Source of the DNA: Bacteroidales bacterium
GTDB taxonomy: Bacteria; Bacteroidota; Bacteroidia; Bacteroidales; F082
DNA length: 64,000 nt
Reading direction: 5' to 3'
Assembly (NCBI GenBank): GCA_017632935.1
Contig: JAGBQJ010000023.1
Span: forward strand, 1-64,000
In this document: piece after piece, positions 24,600-33,076 of the stretch
How positions within the stretch are numbered: the stretch's first letter is position 1
Layout: every line of letters starts with the position of its first letter
Translations under genes and position numbers: made by a program
The notes under the pieces: model-generated
The model's input: only the letters and a program-made list of their open reading frames with translations
What the model was told of the DNA's origin: nothing
Database searches by the model: none

Positions 24600-25253
24600 A
24601 TGAAAAAAGGTATACTTTTCACAATCGCAGCCATGATGTTGTTCGGGATGGCATCGGCACAAGAAAAACAAAACAACAGATTGAGATTAGGGGTTGATTT
24701 TGGAAGTGGCATGACTGTTTTCTGCAACCATTCAAGCATTTCTCTTTTCCAGGACCCTACCATTGCTTATCTTGCCCAGTTTAATTATGGACTCGCTGTT
24801 GGTGCATGCATCGACGATGACTTTTTAGGACTTGAGTTTAGTGGCGATGCCGTTGTTACTTCAGCCCAAGCCGTCAACGAAACCATGGAAATGCTTAAAC
24901 TCGCTGCTATGATTCGTCATTACGCACCTGTGAATAACAATGTAAAATTCTCTGCTGGCCTTAAAGTCGGCCCTTACTTGATGGGTAACGGAATCTTTTA
25001 TGTCAACGGTCAAGACGAAAAAATAGAAAAAGATTATTATCGTTGGGGCCTGTGCGTTGAACCTGAATTTGGGGTGTATTACCGATTCATCGGCATAACC
25101 ATCGCTCCTTTCATGGGTTTGAACTTTCATAAAGACACCCCCCTTCCTGAAGACTTGCCCGCAGACTTGGTCCCTAGTAACGCTGGAACATTTAAAAACT
25201 CGTGGGAATCATATGGTGGTTTCAAGGTGATGTTACATGCTATACTTGATTAA
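24600..25253 (+). CDS. Secreted hypothetical protein, probable outer-membrane barrel
   Basis: A 217-aa protein with a signal peptide (KKGILFTIAAMMLFGMASAQ). The mature part alternates glycine- and aromatic-rich strands (LRLGVDFGSGMTVF, VKFSAGLKVGPYL, YYRFIGITIAPFMGLNFH) and ends in a hydrophobic strand (GGFKVMLHAILD). This fits a small outer-membrane barrel, but I do not recognise the family. The next gene on the same strand starts one base after its stop, so they form an operon with joint function unknown. The composition here is more AT-rich than in the housekeeping genes. Confidence 0.6.
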   Translation: MKKGILFTIAAMMLFGMASAQEKQNNRLRLGVDFGSGMTVFCNHSSISLFQDPTIAYLAQFNYGLAVGACIDDDFLGLEFSGDAVVTSAQAVNETMEMLKLAAMIRHYAPVNNNVKFSAGLKVGPYLMGNGIFYVNGQDEKIEKDYYRWGLCVEPEFGVYYRFIGITIAPFMGLNFHKDTPLPEDLPADLVPSNAGTFKNSWESYGGFKVMLHAILD

Positions 25254-25254
25254 T

Positions 25255-26004
25255 ATGAAGAAATATATCATAATCCTTTTTATTATGACAATAACTATGT
25301 CTGCAATGGCGCAAGACGTGATTGTCAAAAAGGACGGCTCCACAATCTTGTGTAAGGTGGAGGAAATATTGAGTACAGAAATCAAGTACAAAAAATGGTC
25401 AAATCTTGAAGGACCGACCTATACAATTGGATGTTCGGAACTTACAAGCATCAATTATCAAAATGGAGAAAAAGATGATTTTTCGAATGAGGGTGTCATT
25501 CGTTCTTTGGAATTGCCCGTTTATACAGGAGAGCAATTAAGATGTGCTTTTTCCGGTTTTTCTGATTACACTCTTTATTTAGGGGAGAACGAAGTAACAC
25601 AAGAAGAATTGAGGGCGCTATTAGGGAAAGAAGGTTATGAGAGTTTTCTGAGTGGCAATCAAATGATAAAAACGGGGTCTGCATTTGAGTGGCCGTATTA
25701 TTTAACGGGTGCTGCTGGTCTTCTAGGACTTATTGCTGGGTACACTAAAGATAAAGATGGTGGCTATAATTATACAGCCAGAACAATTGGTTGGGTCGGT
25801 GTGGGTGTTGCTGTACCGTGTTTTGTTTTGTTTACTGTTTTTTCAAACAATGGAAGAAACCGCATAATTGAGACAATAGACGAATATAATAGGAACAACA
25901 CCAAAACAGTGTCTTTTTTTGTTTCACCATCAATACTACAATGTAGCCACTTTCAATCACAGTCCAGTACGGGGTTGGGTCTGACTTTCAGTATGGATTT
26001 CTAG
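25255..26004 (+). CDS. Exported hypothetical protein with one membrane segment
   Basis: Start at 25255 (MKKYIIILFIMTITMSAMAQ), one base after the previous stop; 249 aa. The signal peptide is followed by a module common in Bacteroidota exported proteins, D-x-I-V-K-K-D-G-S-T-I-L-C-K-V-E-E-I, then IKYKKWSNLEGPTYTI and SINYQNGEKDDF. A membrane-like segment is near residues 145-200 (YYLTGAAGLLGLIAGY; VGVAVPCFVLFTVF). The C-terminus is Ser/Gln-rich and ends in an aromatic (SMDF). The function is unknown; an envelope location is likely. Confidence 0.6.
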   Translation: MKKYIIILFIMTITMSAMAQDVIVKKDGSTILCKVEEILSTEIKYKKWSNLEGPTYTIGCSELTSINYQNGEKDDFSNEGVIRSLELPVYTGEQLRCAFSGFSDYTLYLGENEVTQEELRALLGKEGYESFLSGNQMIKTGSAFEWPYYLTGAAGLLGLIAGYTKDKDGGYNYTARTIGWVGVGVAVPCFVLFTVFSNNGRNRIIETIDEYNRNNTKTVSFFVSPSILQCSHFQSQSSTGLGLTFSMDF

Positions 26005-26027
26005 ACAATAAAGCCATGAAAACTAGT

Positions 26028-26055
26028 AATCGGTGGAGTTTTTGCTCCGCCGATT
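26028..26055. terminator. Hairpin between convergent genes
   Basis: The stem AATCGGTGGAG (26028-26038) pairs with CTCCGCCGATT (26045-26055) apart from one G-T-type position; T-rich sequence follows on the plus strand. It separates the plus-strand hypothetical operon from the minus-strand barrel gene. Confidence 0.65.
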
Positions 26056-26067
26056 TATTTGTCTTTT

Positions 26068-26703
26068 TTACCAAATATCCGACCAAGTAACGGAAATCAC
26101 GTGGTTGGTGGATTTCCCGCCTTCCTTGAAGACATTGGCCATGCCGTAGGTGTAACGCACCTCGATGAACCAATAGCTCAACGCTGCCGTGAGACCATAG
26201 TCGATGCGGTTGAAACTGTCTGGCTCCCATGGCGTAATATATTGCTGTTGCTTCTTTTTGGTTTTCACATTCAACACATCATTGCCGCCTATACAGAACC
26301 CTATTTGAGGTCCGATGCGCAGTCGAGGAATCATGGATTCGTCCTCGTCGTCTTCCTTCCATTTTCGGAGATAAATGTTGAGTAGGAGCGGTACATTAAT
26401 ATAATGCGACTTCTCCATGATACGGATGGTATTATTGTTTTCATCCAGACCTTTTTTTGAACTCATGCCCTGACGCGAATAAAGCACATCGATTTCGGCT
26501 CCGATGATGGAACGTTCGGGGATAAGGGCTATGCGCACGCCTCCGGTGAAGTCGGGGCGGAAGGTGGTGCTGTCGTTGCCGCTGATGCTCATGGTGCTGA
26601 AGGCAGGACCAAGCATCAAGCCGCCACCGAGACGTTGGGCAAAGAGAGGTGATAGCGTCACTATCAGAAAAGCAAACAGAAAAAACAATCGTTTGTTAGT
26701 CAT
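26068..26703 (-). CDS. PorT-family outer-membrane beta-barrel protein
   Basis: A 211-aa protein with a signal peptide (KRLFFLFAFLIVTLSPLFAQ) and a repeating barrel pattern: RLGGGLMLGPAFSTM, TFRPDFTGGVRIALI, IIGAEIDVLYSRQGM, HYINVPLLLNIYL, PRLRIGPQIGFCIGG and WFIEVRYTYGMANVF. This is the standard DUF/PorT-like eight-strand barrel of Bacteroidota, with the Y-I-x-V-P-L-L motif. Usual length. It probably sits in the outer membrane; the role is unknown. It is a single gene with its own -7 box. Confidence 0.78.
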   Translation of the reverse strand: MTNKRLFFLFAFLIVTLSPLFAQRLGGGLMLGPAFSTMSISGNDSTTFRPDFTGGVRIALIPERSIIGAEIDVLYSRQGMSSKKGLDENNNTIRIMEKSHYINVPLLLNIYLRKWKEDDEDESMIPRLRIGPQIGFCIGGNDVLNVKTKKKQQQYITPWEPDSFNRIDYGLTAALSYWFIEVRYTYGMANVFKEGGKSTNHVISVTWSDIW

Positions 26704-26725
26704 TCACAATGATAGATTTGAACCG

Positions 26726-26733
26726 CAAAGGTA
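26726..26733 (-). promoter_or_regulatory. -7 box of the PorT-like gene
   Basis: TACCTTTG on the minus strand, 23 bases upstream of the ATG. Confidence 0.5.
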
Positions 26734-26796
26734 AAAGATTTGATTGGAATTTGTGTTTTTTTTCACGGATTTGTGTTTTTGTATTCAAATTAATCA

Positions 26797-26804
26797 TACT
26801 TTTG
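26797..26804 (+). promoter_or_regulatory. -7 box of the AbrB-acyltransferase operon
   Basis: TACTTTTG, 45 bases upstream of the ATG at 26849. A TTG near 26779 stands at about the expected -33 distance. Confidence 0.55.
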
Positions 26805-26848
26805 CAGCAAAATATGAAATTTCATACAAATCACAAAAATCAATCATT

Positions 26849-27055
26849 ATGGAAGCAGAAAACGGAAAATACATCTTTGGTGTAGTGAAAGTGGGCGACC
26901 GCGGACAAATCGTCATCCCAAAAGAAGCCCGAGAGGTTTATGGAATCAAGGCAGGCGACAGCCTTCTGGTACTTGGCGATATGAAAGGCATGGCCGTCAT
27001 CAAGACCGAAATATTCCAGGACAAAATCGATGAAGTTTTAGGGGAGGGCAAATGA
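26849..27055 (+). CDS. AbrB/SpoVT-type DNA-binding protein
   Basis: Start at 26849 (MEAENGKYIFG; 68 aa) because the -7 box lies between this ATG and an earlier one. It is a single swapped-hairpin AbrB domain: VVKVGDRGQIVIPKEAREVY, then GIKAGDSLLVLGD. Such proteins are dimeric DNA-binding regulators or MazE-type antitoxins. The stop overlaps the start of the acyltransferase gene by three bases (ATGA), so it may regulate its own operon. No toxin is adjacent, so I favour a transition-state-type regulator. Confidence 0.8.
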   Translation: MEAENGKYIFGVVKVGDRGQIVIPKEAREVYGIKAGDSLLVLGDMKGMAVIKTEIFQDKIDEVLGEGK

Positions 27056-28206
27056 TGGAACGCAAGCATTGGATGGACAATCTGCGCTGGGTGACAGTGC
27101 TCCTGGTGCTGTTTTATCATGTCATTTATTTCTACAACAACAAGGGTGTCTTCGGTGGCATCGGTGGTTTCGGCGAATATCCGGAATGTAAGCAGTATCA
27201 GGATATTGTGATGTATATCCTTTATCCTTGGTTTATGATGCTGCTTTTTTTGGTGGCGGGCATCTCATCGCGCTATGCTTTAGATAAACAAACACCCAAG
27301 CAATTTGTCAAGAGCCGCACACTGAAGCTGTTGGTCCCTGCCACCATTGGCCTGTTCGTTTTTCAGTGGATGACCGGCTATTTCAACACACAAGTCGCGG
27401 CTCTTGCCCAAGGCACTGACCTCTTTGCCGACATCCCCGACGAGGTGCCTAACGGTATCAAAAACATCATCAAATACTTTGCATATAGTCTCTCGGGCAT
27501 CGGACCGTTGTGGTTCATCCAAGATTTGTGGGTTTTCTCGTTACTCATCGTTCTCATCAAGAAACTGGACAAAAACGACCGCTTTTGGCGTTGGTGCGGG
27601 AAAGCCAATATTCCGGTCATTATCCTGCTTGGTGTGTTGGTTTGGCTGGGTTCGCAAGCACTCATCATGAACCCACGTGATGATAGCCCCGATGGGCTGT
27701 ATAACCTTTATAAACCTTTGACTTATTTTGTCCCCTTCTTGATGGGCTATTTTGTGTTTTCGCACGACGAGGTTCAGGATCGTGTTGAAAAGATGCATTT
27801 GCCCATGCTTATATGTGCAGTAGTCGCTTGCGTGGCTTTATGTTGGACAGGTTGGGGGCAGAACAACACCACTCCGCAATTCCTTTCAGGCTGGCTCAAC
27901 TGTCTCTACGCCTGGTTGATGATTCTTGCCATGCTGGGCTGCTTCAAGGCATGGTTCAACAAGACAAACCGTTTTGCTACCTATATGACCAAATCGAGCT
28001 TTGGGGTTTATGTGTTGCATTATTTGGTAATAGGCTCATTAGGCTACATGATGAAGATGTATACCTCGCTAGCTCCTTGGATGCAGTACGTTATCCTTTT
28101 TGCGGCAGTGATGACCATTCCTTTTGCGCTGTACGAAATCATCAAAAGAATACCGTTTATCCGTTGGTGCGTGCTGGGAATAAAGAAAAAATCGAGAACG
28201 CAATAA
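27052..28206 (+). CDS. Acyltransferase family 3 membrane protein
   Basis: Integral membrane acyltransferase of 384 aa with about ten hydrophobic segments. The N-terminal family signature is present: KHWMDNLRWVTVLLVLFYHV, with the conserved Arg and the His of the first helix. Family members O-acetylate or O-succinylate surface glycans, lipids or antibiotics. The start overlaps the AbrB gene; a second ATG three codons later (27055) is an equally good start. The substrate cannot be predicted from context. Confidence 0.85.
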   Translation: MMERKHWMDNLRWVTVLLVLFYHVIYFYNNKGVFGGIGGFGEYPECKQYQDIVMYILYPWFMMLLFLVAGISSRYALDKQTPKQFVKSRTLKLLVPATIGLFVFQWMTGYFNTQVAALAQGTDLFADIPDEVPNGIKNIIKYFAYSLSGIGPLWFIQDLWVFSLLIVLIKKLDKNDRFWRWCGKANIPVIILLGVLVWLGSQALIMNPRDDSPDGLYNLYKPLTYFVPFLMGYFVFSHDEVQDRVEKMHLPMLICAVVACVALCWTGWGQNNTTPQFLSGWLNCLYAWLMILAMLGCFKAWFNKTNRFATYMTKSSFGVYVLHYLVIGSLGYMMKMYTSLAPWMQYVILFAAVMTIPFALYEIIKRIPFIRWCVLGIKKKSRTQ

Positions 28207-28288
28207 TTGTATGAAATAGTAGTTTTATCAACAAAACTAACCAATCAAACCCGACGAGCCGATGGGATATAACTGGCATGAATCAAAA

Positions 28289-29128
28289 ATGAGAAAACAC
28301 CTTTTCACCCTTTCAACCCTAGTTTTGTTTGCATTGAGCAGTTGCCAAAAGTATGCGGGTGACCCTGTCACACAAGACTTTAACATCGATGGTTCTTACA
28401 CAGAACTTCAAGTGGAGAACGGGTTTGATGTCACAGTGAGCGATGAGGCGACCGCCATCACTATCACTGCCGGCGAAAATGTCATGCCGAAGGTCGTTGT
28501 GGAAAAAGTTGGTAACAAGTTGAGAATCCACCTCAAGCCCATGGCCAGCAGCTACGGCTCGGAGATGAAAGTAATCCTGCCTTACAACGCCGATTTGACT
28601 GACGTCGACCTATCGGGGGGCTCAGAGTACCATTCGGAACACGGTCTTGATGGCGGAAAGGTTGAAGTAGAATTGTCTGGTGGTTCCAGTTTCGATTGCA
28701 ACATTTCTGCCGACGAGTTGGAGATTGACCTGTCGGGGGGCTCGGATTTCATCGGTGGCATTTATGCTGACGAAATCGACATGGATTTGTCGGGTGGCTC
28801 CATAATTAAAGGTGAGGTGTCGGCTACCGACCTTGACGTGGAGTTGAGCGGTGGCTCCGATGCCACTCTTGAAGGCGAAGTCAACAAGCTTGAAATCAAT
28901 TTGTCGGGTGCCAGCAACATCATGAAAAAGGTGGTTGGAAGCAGATATGCGCTCGTTTGCGACCGATGCGAAGGTGATATGTCGGGCGGCAGCGACGCCT
29001 ACATCCACTGTGACGGCACCATCAAAGTCAGCCTTTCGGGAGGCAGCGAACTGCATTATACGGGCAATGCCGCCACCACAGGTTGCGTCTGCACGGGTGG
29101 TTCGGAGGTCAGCCACGATGTGCTGTGA
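28289..29128 (+). CDS. DUF2807 (GIN domain) lipoprotein
   Basis: Start at 28289 (MRKHLFTLSTLVLFALSSC; 279 aa); Cys19 sits in a lipoprotein box. The mature part is a beta-solenoid of about eight turns, each carrying D/E-L-S-G-G-S (for example VDLSGGSEY, VELSGGSSF, IDLSGGSDF, INLSGASNI), the DUF2807 hallmark. It is probably an outer-membrane-anchored, surface or periplasmic protein that binds other macromolecules. The DNA repeats TTGTCGGGTGGCTC are a consequence of the protein repeat. It stands 15 bases before the next gene on the same strand. Confidence 0.85.
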   Translation: MRKHLFTLSTLVLFALSSCQKYAGDPVTQDFNIDGSYTELQVENGFDVTVSDEATAITITAGENVMPKVVVEKVGNKLRIHLKPMASSYGSEMKVILPYNADLTDVDLSGGSEYHSEHGLDGGKVEVELSGGSSFDCNISADELEIDLSGGSDFIGGIYADEIDMDLSGGSIIKGEVSATDLDVELSGGSDATLEGEVNKLEINLSGASNIMKKVVGSRYALVCDRCEGDMSGGSDAYIHCDGTIKVSLSGGSELHYTGNAATTGCVCTGGSEVSHDVL

Positions 29129-29143
29129 TATTTGCACTGAATT

Positions 29144-30196
29144 ATGAACCCTATTGCCATCAGACTCCTCAACCAGCAACTCATTTGTCCACAGTTCGAC
29201 ACCCCTGTCGAATTGGTGGATTATATGGGTGCCATGCAGGCGCAGGAATACCGCTTGATGCGCTGGGCGGTGGCGATGCGGACAAAAAAGCCCTCGGCCA
29301 AAGCATTCAAAAAGGCTTTCGATAGCGGACAGATTATTCGTCTTCATCTGATGCGTGGCACGTGGCAACTCGTTTCTTCCGAGAATTATTGGCCTTTTGT
29401 CGAGCTTTGCGCACCCAAGGCCATGGCTGTGACTCGAGGCTGGATGCATAGCAACAAGATCAGCATCCCCGACGAGGAAGTAGGGCATATCAGGGACATC
29501 CTGCTCCAGACCGCTGCCGACAAGGGAAGCGTCACCAAGGAGGATTTTGTTGAAGCCTTGGCGGAGAAGGACATCCACATGGACGACCATCGTCTGTCAT
29601 ACCACATCCGCATGGCTGAAATCTTCGGTCATCTTTGTAGCGGTGAACTGTTGCCAATGAAAGCAACATACGCGCTTACAGCCGACAAGGTGAAAGCGCA
29701 TCCAAAAATGGATCGGGATGAAGCCCTGATGCTGTTCACTCGCAAATATTTCCAAAGCCGCCAGCCAGCCACCTTGGAGGATTTCGTTTGGTGGTCGGGG
29801 CTGAACGTGAGCGATTGCCGAAGAGGAATCGAATTATTAGGGAACTACCTCCATGTAGAGACGTTTCATGAAACGTCTCTACAATCACCCAGGGAATTCT
29901 ATATAACCGACGATTGTCGCACCCGTGGTTTCCGCAAAGGCAAGTACCTTTTGATTCCGCCCTACGACGAATACCTCATCAGTTACAAGAGCCGTGACAT
30001 CGTTCTGTCGCCTGACTACAAGCACAAAGCCCATAACAACAGCGGCATCTTCCAGCCTGTTATAGCCCACGATGGCGTTATTTGTGGTAACTGGATGCCT
30101 TTCAGAGAAAATCTTAAGGTAGAGTTTTTTATGGGAGAGCACGATGAAGGACTTTGTAAGGAATGGAGTGTTTATAAAAGATTTAAAAACCAGTAA
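29144..30196 (+). CDS. Winged-helix DNA-binding protein, AlkZ/YcaQ-like (HTH_42)
   Basis: A 350-aa protein of the HTH_42 family, which includes the DNA glycosylases AlkZ and YcaQ that unhook interstrand crosslinks. Shared features: an opening RLLNQQL, an M-Q-A-Q-E-Y segment near residue 31 that fits the catalytic Q-x-Q of AlkZ-type enzymes, HLMRGTWQLV, and winged-helix repeats to the C-terminus. A perfect 30-bp palindrome at 29854-29883 encodes the in-frame insert VETFHETSL. I infer a DNA-repair or DNA-protection role. It begins a long run of close-packed plus-strand genes. Confidence 0.75.
   Translation: MNPIAIRLLNQQLICPQFDTPVELVDYMGAMQAQEYRLMRWAVAMRTKKPSAKAFKKAFDSGQIIRLHLMRGTWQLVSSENYWPFVELCAPKAMAVTRGWMHSNKISIPDEEVGHIRDILLQTAADKGSVTKEDFVEALAEKDIHMDDHRLSYHIRMAEIFGHLCSGELLPMKATYALTADKVKAHPKMDRDEALMLFTRKYFQSRQPATLEDFVWWSGLNVSDCRRGIELLGNYLHVETFHETSLQSPREFYITDDCRTRGFRKGKYLLIPPYDEYLISYKSRDIVLSPDYKHKAHNNSGIFQPVIAHDGVICGNWMPFRENLKVEFFMGEHDEGLCKEWSVYKRFKNQ
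29854..29883. repeat. Perfect 30-bp palindrome inside the AlkZ-like gene
   Basis: TGTAGAGACGTTTCA is followed directly by its exact reverse complement. The core GTAGAGACG resembles dispersed intergenic repeats known from several bacterial groups. Here it is translated in frame. Confidence 0.85.
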
Positions 30197-30226
30197 TTAA
30201 GAAATATAAACTTCAACAATCAGATT

Positions 30227-30613
30227 ATGACAGATTCTAATAGCTTGAAAGGACTTCGCCATAGCGAACAGCTTGTGGTGGAGCATAAAGACACTGCGGC
30301 CGTGTATGGCTCCGGTGCCTTGGAGGTATTTGCCACCCCCGCCATGATTGCCTTAATGGAAAAGACCTGCCTGATGAGCGTATGCGACAAGATCGGTGAA
30401 GGCAATACCTCTGTGGGCATTGCTGTGAATATCAAACATTTGAAAGCCAGTCCAGTAGGTTCCACGATTCGCTGTGAGGCCGAACTTGTTGAAGTAGACC
30501 GCCGCCGTTTGGTGTTCGAAGTGAAATGCTATGAAGGCGAAACGCTTGTCGGCGAAGGCATCCATGAGCGTTTCGTCGTGGAGAGCGATAAGTTTATGTC
30601 CAAGTTTCAATAA
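30227..30613 (+). CDS. Thioesterase superfamily protein (FlK-like hot-dog fold)
   Basis: A 128-aa hot-dog-fold protein. Family signs: HKDTAAVYGSGALEVFATPAM with the conserved Glu and Pro, MEKTCLMSV, GNTSVGIAVNIKHL, and the central strands RLVFEVKCYEGETLVGEGIHERFVV. This is the fluoroacetyl-CoA thioesterase-like group, whose members hydrolyse diverse acyl-CoAs. It lies 30 bases after the AlkZ-like gene and 3 bases before the GNAT gene, so it is inside an operon of mixed small enzymes. Confidence 0.82.
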   Translation: MTDSNSLKGLRHSEQLVVEHKDTAAVYGSGALEVFATPAMIALMEKTCLMSVCDKIGEGNTSVGIAVNIKHLKASPVGSTIRCEAELVEVDRRRLVFEVKCYEGETLVGEGIHERFVVESDKFMSKFQ

Positions 30614-30616
30614 TCC

Positions 30617-31255
30617 ATGAACATCAGGTTAGAACAACCTAAGGATTATCGCGAGGTAGAGAACCTCACGCGCGAGGCGTTTTGGAACGTCTATCGCCCT
30701 GGATGCACCGAACATTATGTGCTCAACCAATACAGAACCAACCCCGATTTCATCCCGGAACTCGATTTCGTGATGGAGGAAGACGGCAAGATTATAGGTC
30801 ACATCATGTTTTCAAAAGCCGAGCTTGTCTTAGATGATGGCACTAAGAAGCCTTCGTGGACCTTCGGCCCCATCAGCATCCATCCCGACTACAAACGCAA
30901 GGGCTACGGGTTGAAGCTCTTGGATTATGCATTGGATAAAGCGCGTGAAATGGGTGTCAGTTTTCTCTGCATGGAGGGCAATATCGACTTTTATAAGCAC
31001 GCAGGCTTCGACCTCGCCAGCAAATTCAAGATCCATTATCACGATGAGCCGCGCGATGCCGAAGTGCCTTATTTCCTTGCCCAGGAACTCATTCCTGGTT
31101 GGCTTCAGAAAGCAGGCATTGCCGAGGCTACTTACTGCCCACCAAAGGGCTATTTTGTCGCGGATGAGAATCCAGAAGCGTTTGAGACCTATGAGGCGAC
31201 TTTCCCCAAAAAGGAAAAACTCCGTCTACCCGGACAGTTAAGACACGAAGAATAA
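30617..31255 (+). CDS. GNAT family N-acetyltransferase
   Basis: A 212-aa cytoplasmic acetyltransferase. The GNAT core is GKIIGHIMFSKAEL, then FGPISIHPDYKRKGYGLKLL with the acetyl-CoA loop, and a late VSFLCMEGNIDFYKHAGF. The last ~70 residues are an extension seen in YhbS-like proteins (AEVPYFLAQELIPGWL). The substrate is unknown. It is packed between the thioesterase (3-base gap) and a small membrane protein (2-base gap). Confidence 0.85.
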   Translation: MNIRLEQPKDYREVENLTREAFWNVYRPGCTEHYVLNQYRTNPDFIPELDFVMEEDGKIIGHIMFSKAELVLDDGTKKPSWTFGPISIHPDYKRKGYGLKLLDYALDKAREMGVSFLCMEGNIDFYKHAGFDLASKFKIHYHDEPRDAEVPYFLAQELIPGWLQKAGIAEATYCPPKGYFVADENPEAFETYEATFPKKEKLRLPGQLRHEE

Positions 31256-31257
31256 CC

Positions 31258-31716
31258 ATGAAATTATTCAACAAATACCGATTCGGATTTGACGTTTGGG
31301 GCTTGATTCTCTTCCTGTTGGTGATGCTCCCGAACTTCATTTGGTTTGCTGTTCCAGCACCGAACGATGTTTTGAGGTCGGAATCCGTAACACCAATAAT
31401 TGACACCATCGCCTCTGTTTTTCAGGTTATGACGGTCGCTTGCCTGTGCTATATTATCAACGGGGAAAGAGGCAAACTGCGCTTTTCGCCATTGGTGATA
31501 GCCACGATTGTCTCTGTCGCGATATATTATCTCGGTTGGGTGCTGTACTATAGCGGTTTCGCCACTTCATGGGTCATCCTCCTGTTGACTATCCCTCCCT
31601 GTCTGGCATTCATCCTGTTTGCCGTAGACAGGAAAAACCTTCCAGCGGTCTTGTTTGCCACTGGGTTTGCTGTGTGTCATTTGATTTTTGCGGTTGTGAA
31701 TTTTATTATCAATTAA
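31258..31716 (+). CDS. Small integral membrane protein, unknown function
   Basis: A 152-aa protein with about five membrane segments: WGLILFLLVMLPNFIWFA, VFQVMTVACLCYII, LVIATIVSVAIYYLGWVLYY, WVILLLTIPPCLAFILFAV, and AVLFATGFAVCHLIFAVV. It has no recognised catalytic motif. It may be a chaperone-like or transport accessory protein, but nothing supports one over another. It is in the same operon as its neighbours (2- and 4-base gaps). Confidence 0.7.
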   Translation: MKLFNKYRFGFDVWGLILFLLVMLPNFIWFAVPAPNDVLRSESVTPIIDTIASVFQVMTVACLCYIINGERGKLRFSPLVIATIVSVAIYYLGWVLYYSGFATSWVILLLTIPPCLAFILFAVDRKNLPAVLFATGFAVCHLIFAVVNFIIN

Positions 31717-31720
31717 CCCC

Positions 31721-33055
31721 ATGAGTCTCTTAGGTTCCATATTAAAAACTAGCATCGGCGACAAGGCAAATAGGGAGAAAACGAGAAAACTGCAGCATCG
31801 GCGACTGAAAAAACTGGTGCAATATGCCAAAGCCAACAGCCCATATTATCAAGAACTCTATACGAATGTTGGTGATGAATTTTGTCTGAATGACTTGCCC
31901 CCAACAAGCAAACCTGAAATCATGACCAATTTTGACAGGGTACTAACCGATAGGCAAATTACCATGGACAAGGTCAACCGTTTTACGGAGAATTTGGATA
32001 ATGTTGGGCGTATGATTGATGGGAAATATCTCATATTCATGACTTCGGGCTCTACGGGTAATCCCGCTGTTGTTTTATACGACAAACACAATATTGATGT
32101 TTCTTCGGCTGTGGCAGCATTGCGCACTTTTGCCAGAAAGCAGGATTATCAGGTGTTTTTGAAGCATGGAAAAAAGACAGCAGGCGTTTTTGCAAATTAC
32201 GGGTTTTATTTAGCCTGTGGTATGTCGCGTTATTTGCAGTTGAGAATGCCCCAAAAACAGACCAAGATTACGGTTGATGTTAATGCACCAGAAGAAGAGA
32301 TTATACAGCAACTCAACACATTTCAACCCGCAATGCTCAGCGGATATCCATCGAACTTGGCACTGCTTGCCGATTACGACGAACTGAACATCAAGCCTGA
32401 TGTTATCATTACAGGCGGTGAGCTGCTAACCGATGAGATTCGTGAAAAGCTTGTTAGACGATTCGGATGTTACGTGCAAACGCATTATTCCTGCACGGAG
32501 GCGGGCGAGATTGCGTGCGAATGTTCCGAGGGCCATCTGCACATCAACGAGGATTGGGTAATTGTGGAGCCTGTCGATGGCGACAACCAGCCTGTGGGGT
32601 ATGGAGTGCGTTCCAACAAAGTGCTCGTCACGAATTTGTCCAATTACATCCAGCCATTTATTCGTTACGAGCTGACCGACCGTGTTATCGTGCATGACGA
32701 ACCGTGTAGTTGTGGTAAAAGTACCCGCTGGATAGAGGTCGAAGGGAGAACCGACGATATCCTACAGTTTGCAGGTGGAGTACAGGTGGCACCAATGTCG
32801 CTTTACAAAATTTTGGAAGAGATTAAGTCAATCCGCAGATTTCAATTAATACAAAGAGCGGAGAACCGGCTTGAACTGCGACTTGTTGCAGACAATCCCA
32901 GCGTAGCATTTGTGGAAGCGAAACGTGACTTGATTGCTTTTTTCAAGGGGAAAGGGGTGACTAACATTGAGATTACGCTTTCTGAAGAATCACCGCAAGC
33001 CAATAAAACAAGCGGAAAATTTAAACATGTATATAAGGATTTCAATAACAAATAA
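31721..33055 (+). CDS. Adenylate-forming enzyme, PaaK/CoF-synthetase-like
   Basis: A 444-aa acyl-adenylating protein like phenylacetate-CoA ligase. Motifs: the phosphate loop MTSGSTGNPAVV (near residue 107), a middle segment MLSGYPSNLALLADY and ITGGELLTDEIREKL, and the A5-like HYSCTEAGEIACEC (near 253). The C-terminal subdomain contains GRTDDILQFAGGVQVAP and the late Lys in KTSGKFKHVY. The acid substrate is unknown. No acyl carrier or reductase is adjacent, so this is not an obvious pathway gene. Confidence 0.82.
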   Translation: MSLLGSILKTSIGDKANREKTRKLQHRRLKKLVQYAKANSPYYQELYTNVGDEFCLNDLPPTSKPEIMTNFDRVLTDRQITMDKVNRFTENLDNVGRMIDGKYLIFMTSGSTGNPAVVLYDKHNIDVSSAVAALRTFARKQDYQVFLKHGKKTAGVFANYGFYLACGMSRYLQLRMPQKQTKITVDVNAPEEEIIQQLNTFQPAMLSGYPSNLALLADYDELNIKPDVIITGGELLTDEIREKLVRRFGCYVQTHYSCTEAGEIACECSEGHLHINEDWVIVEPVDGDNQPVGYGVRSNKVLVTNLSNYIQPFIRYELTDRVIVHDEPCSCGKSTRWIEVEGRTDDILQFAGGVQVAPMSLYKILEEIKSIRRFQLIQRAENRLELRLVADNPSVAFVEAKRDLIAFFKGKGVTNIEITLSEESPQANKTSGKFKHVYKDFNNK

Positions 33056-33076
33056 CCAATGGAACAATTGTAAAAC

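Noticed and set aside
26849..28206. AbrB protein and acyltransferase as a toxin-antitoxin pair
   Set aside because: The second gene is a large integral membrane acyltransferase, not a PIN or MazF-type toxin.
28600..29060. TCGGGTGGCTC repeats as regulatory DNA
   Set aside because: They encode the L-S-G-G-S turns of the GIN domain.
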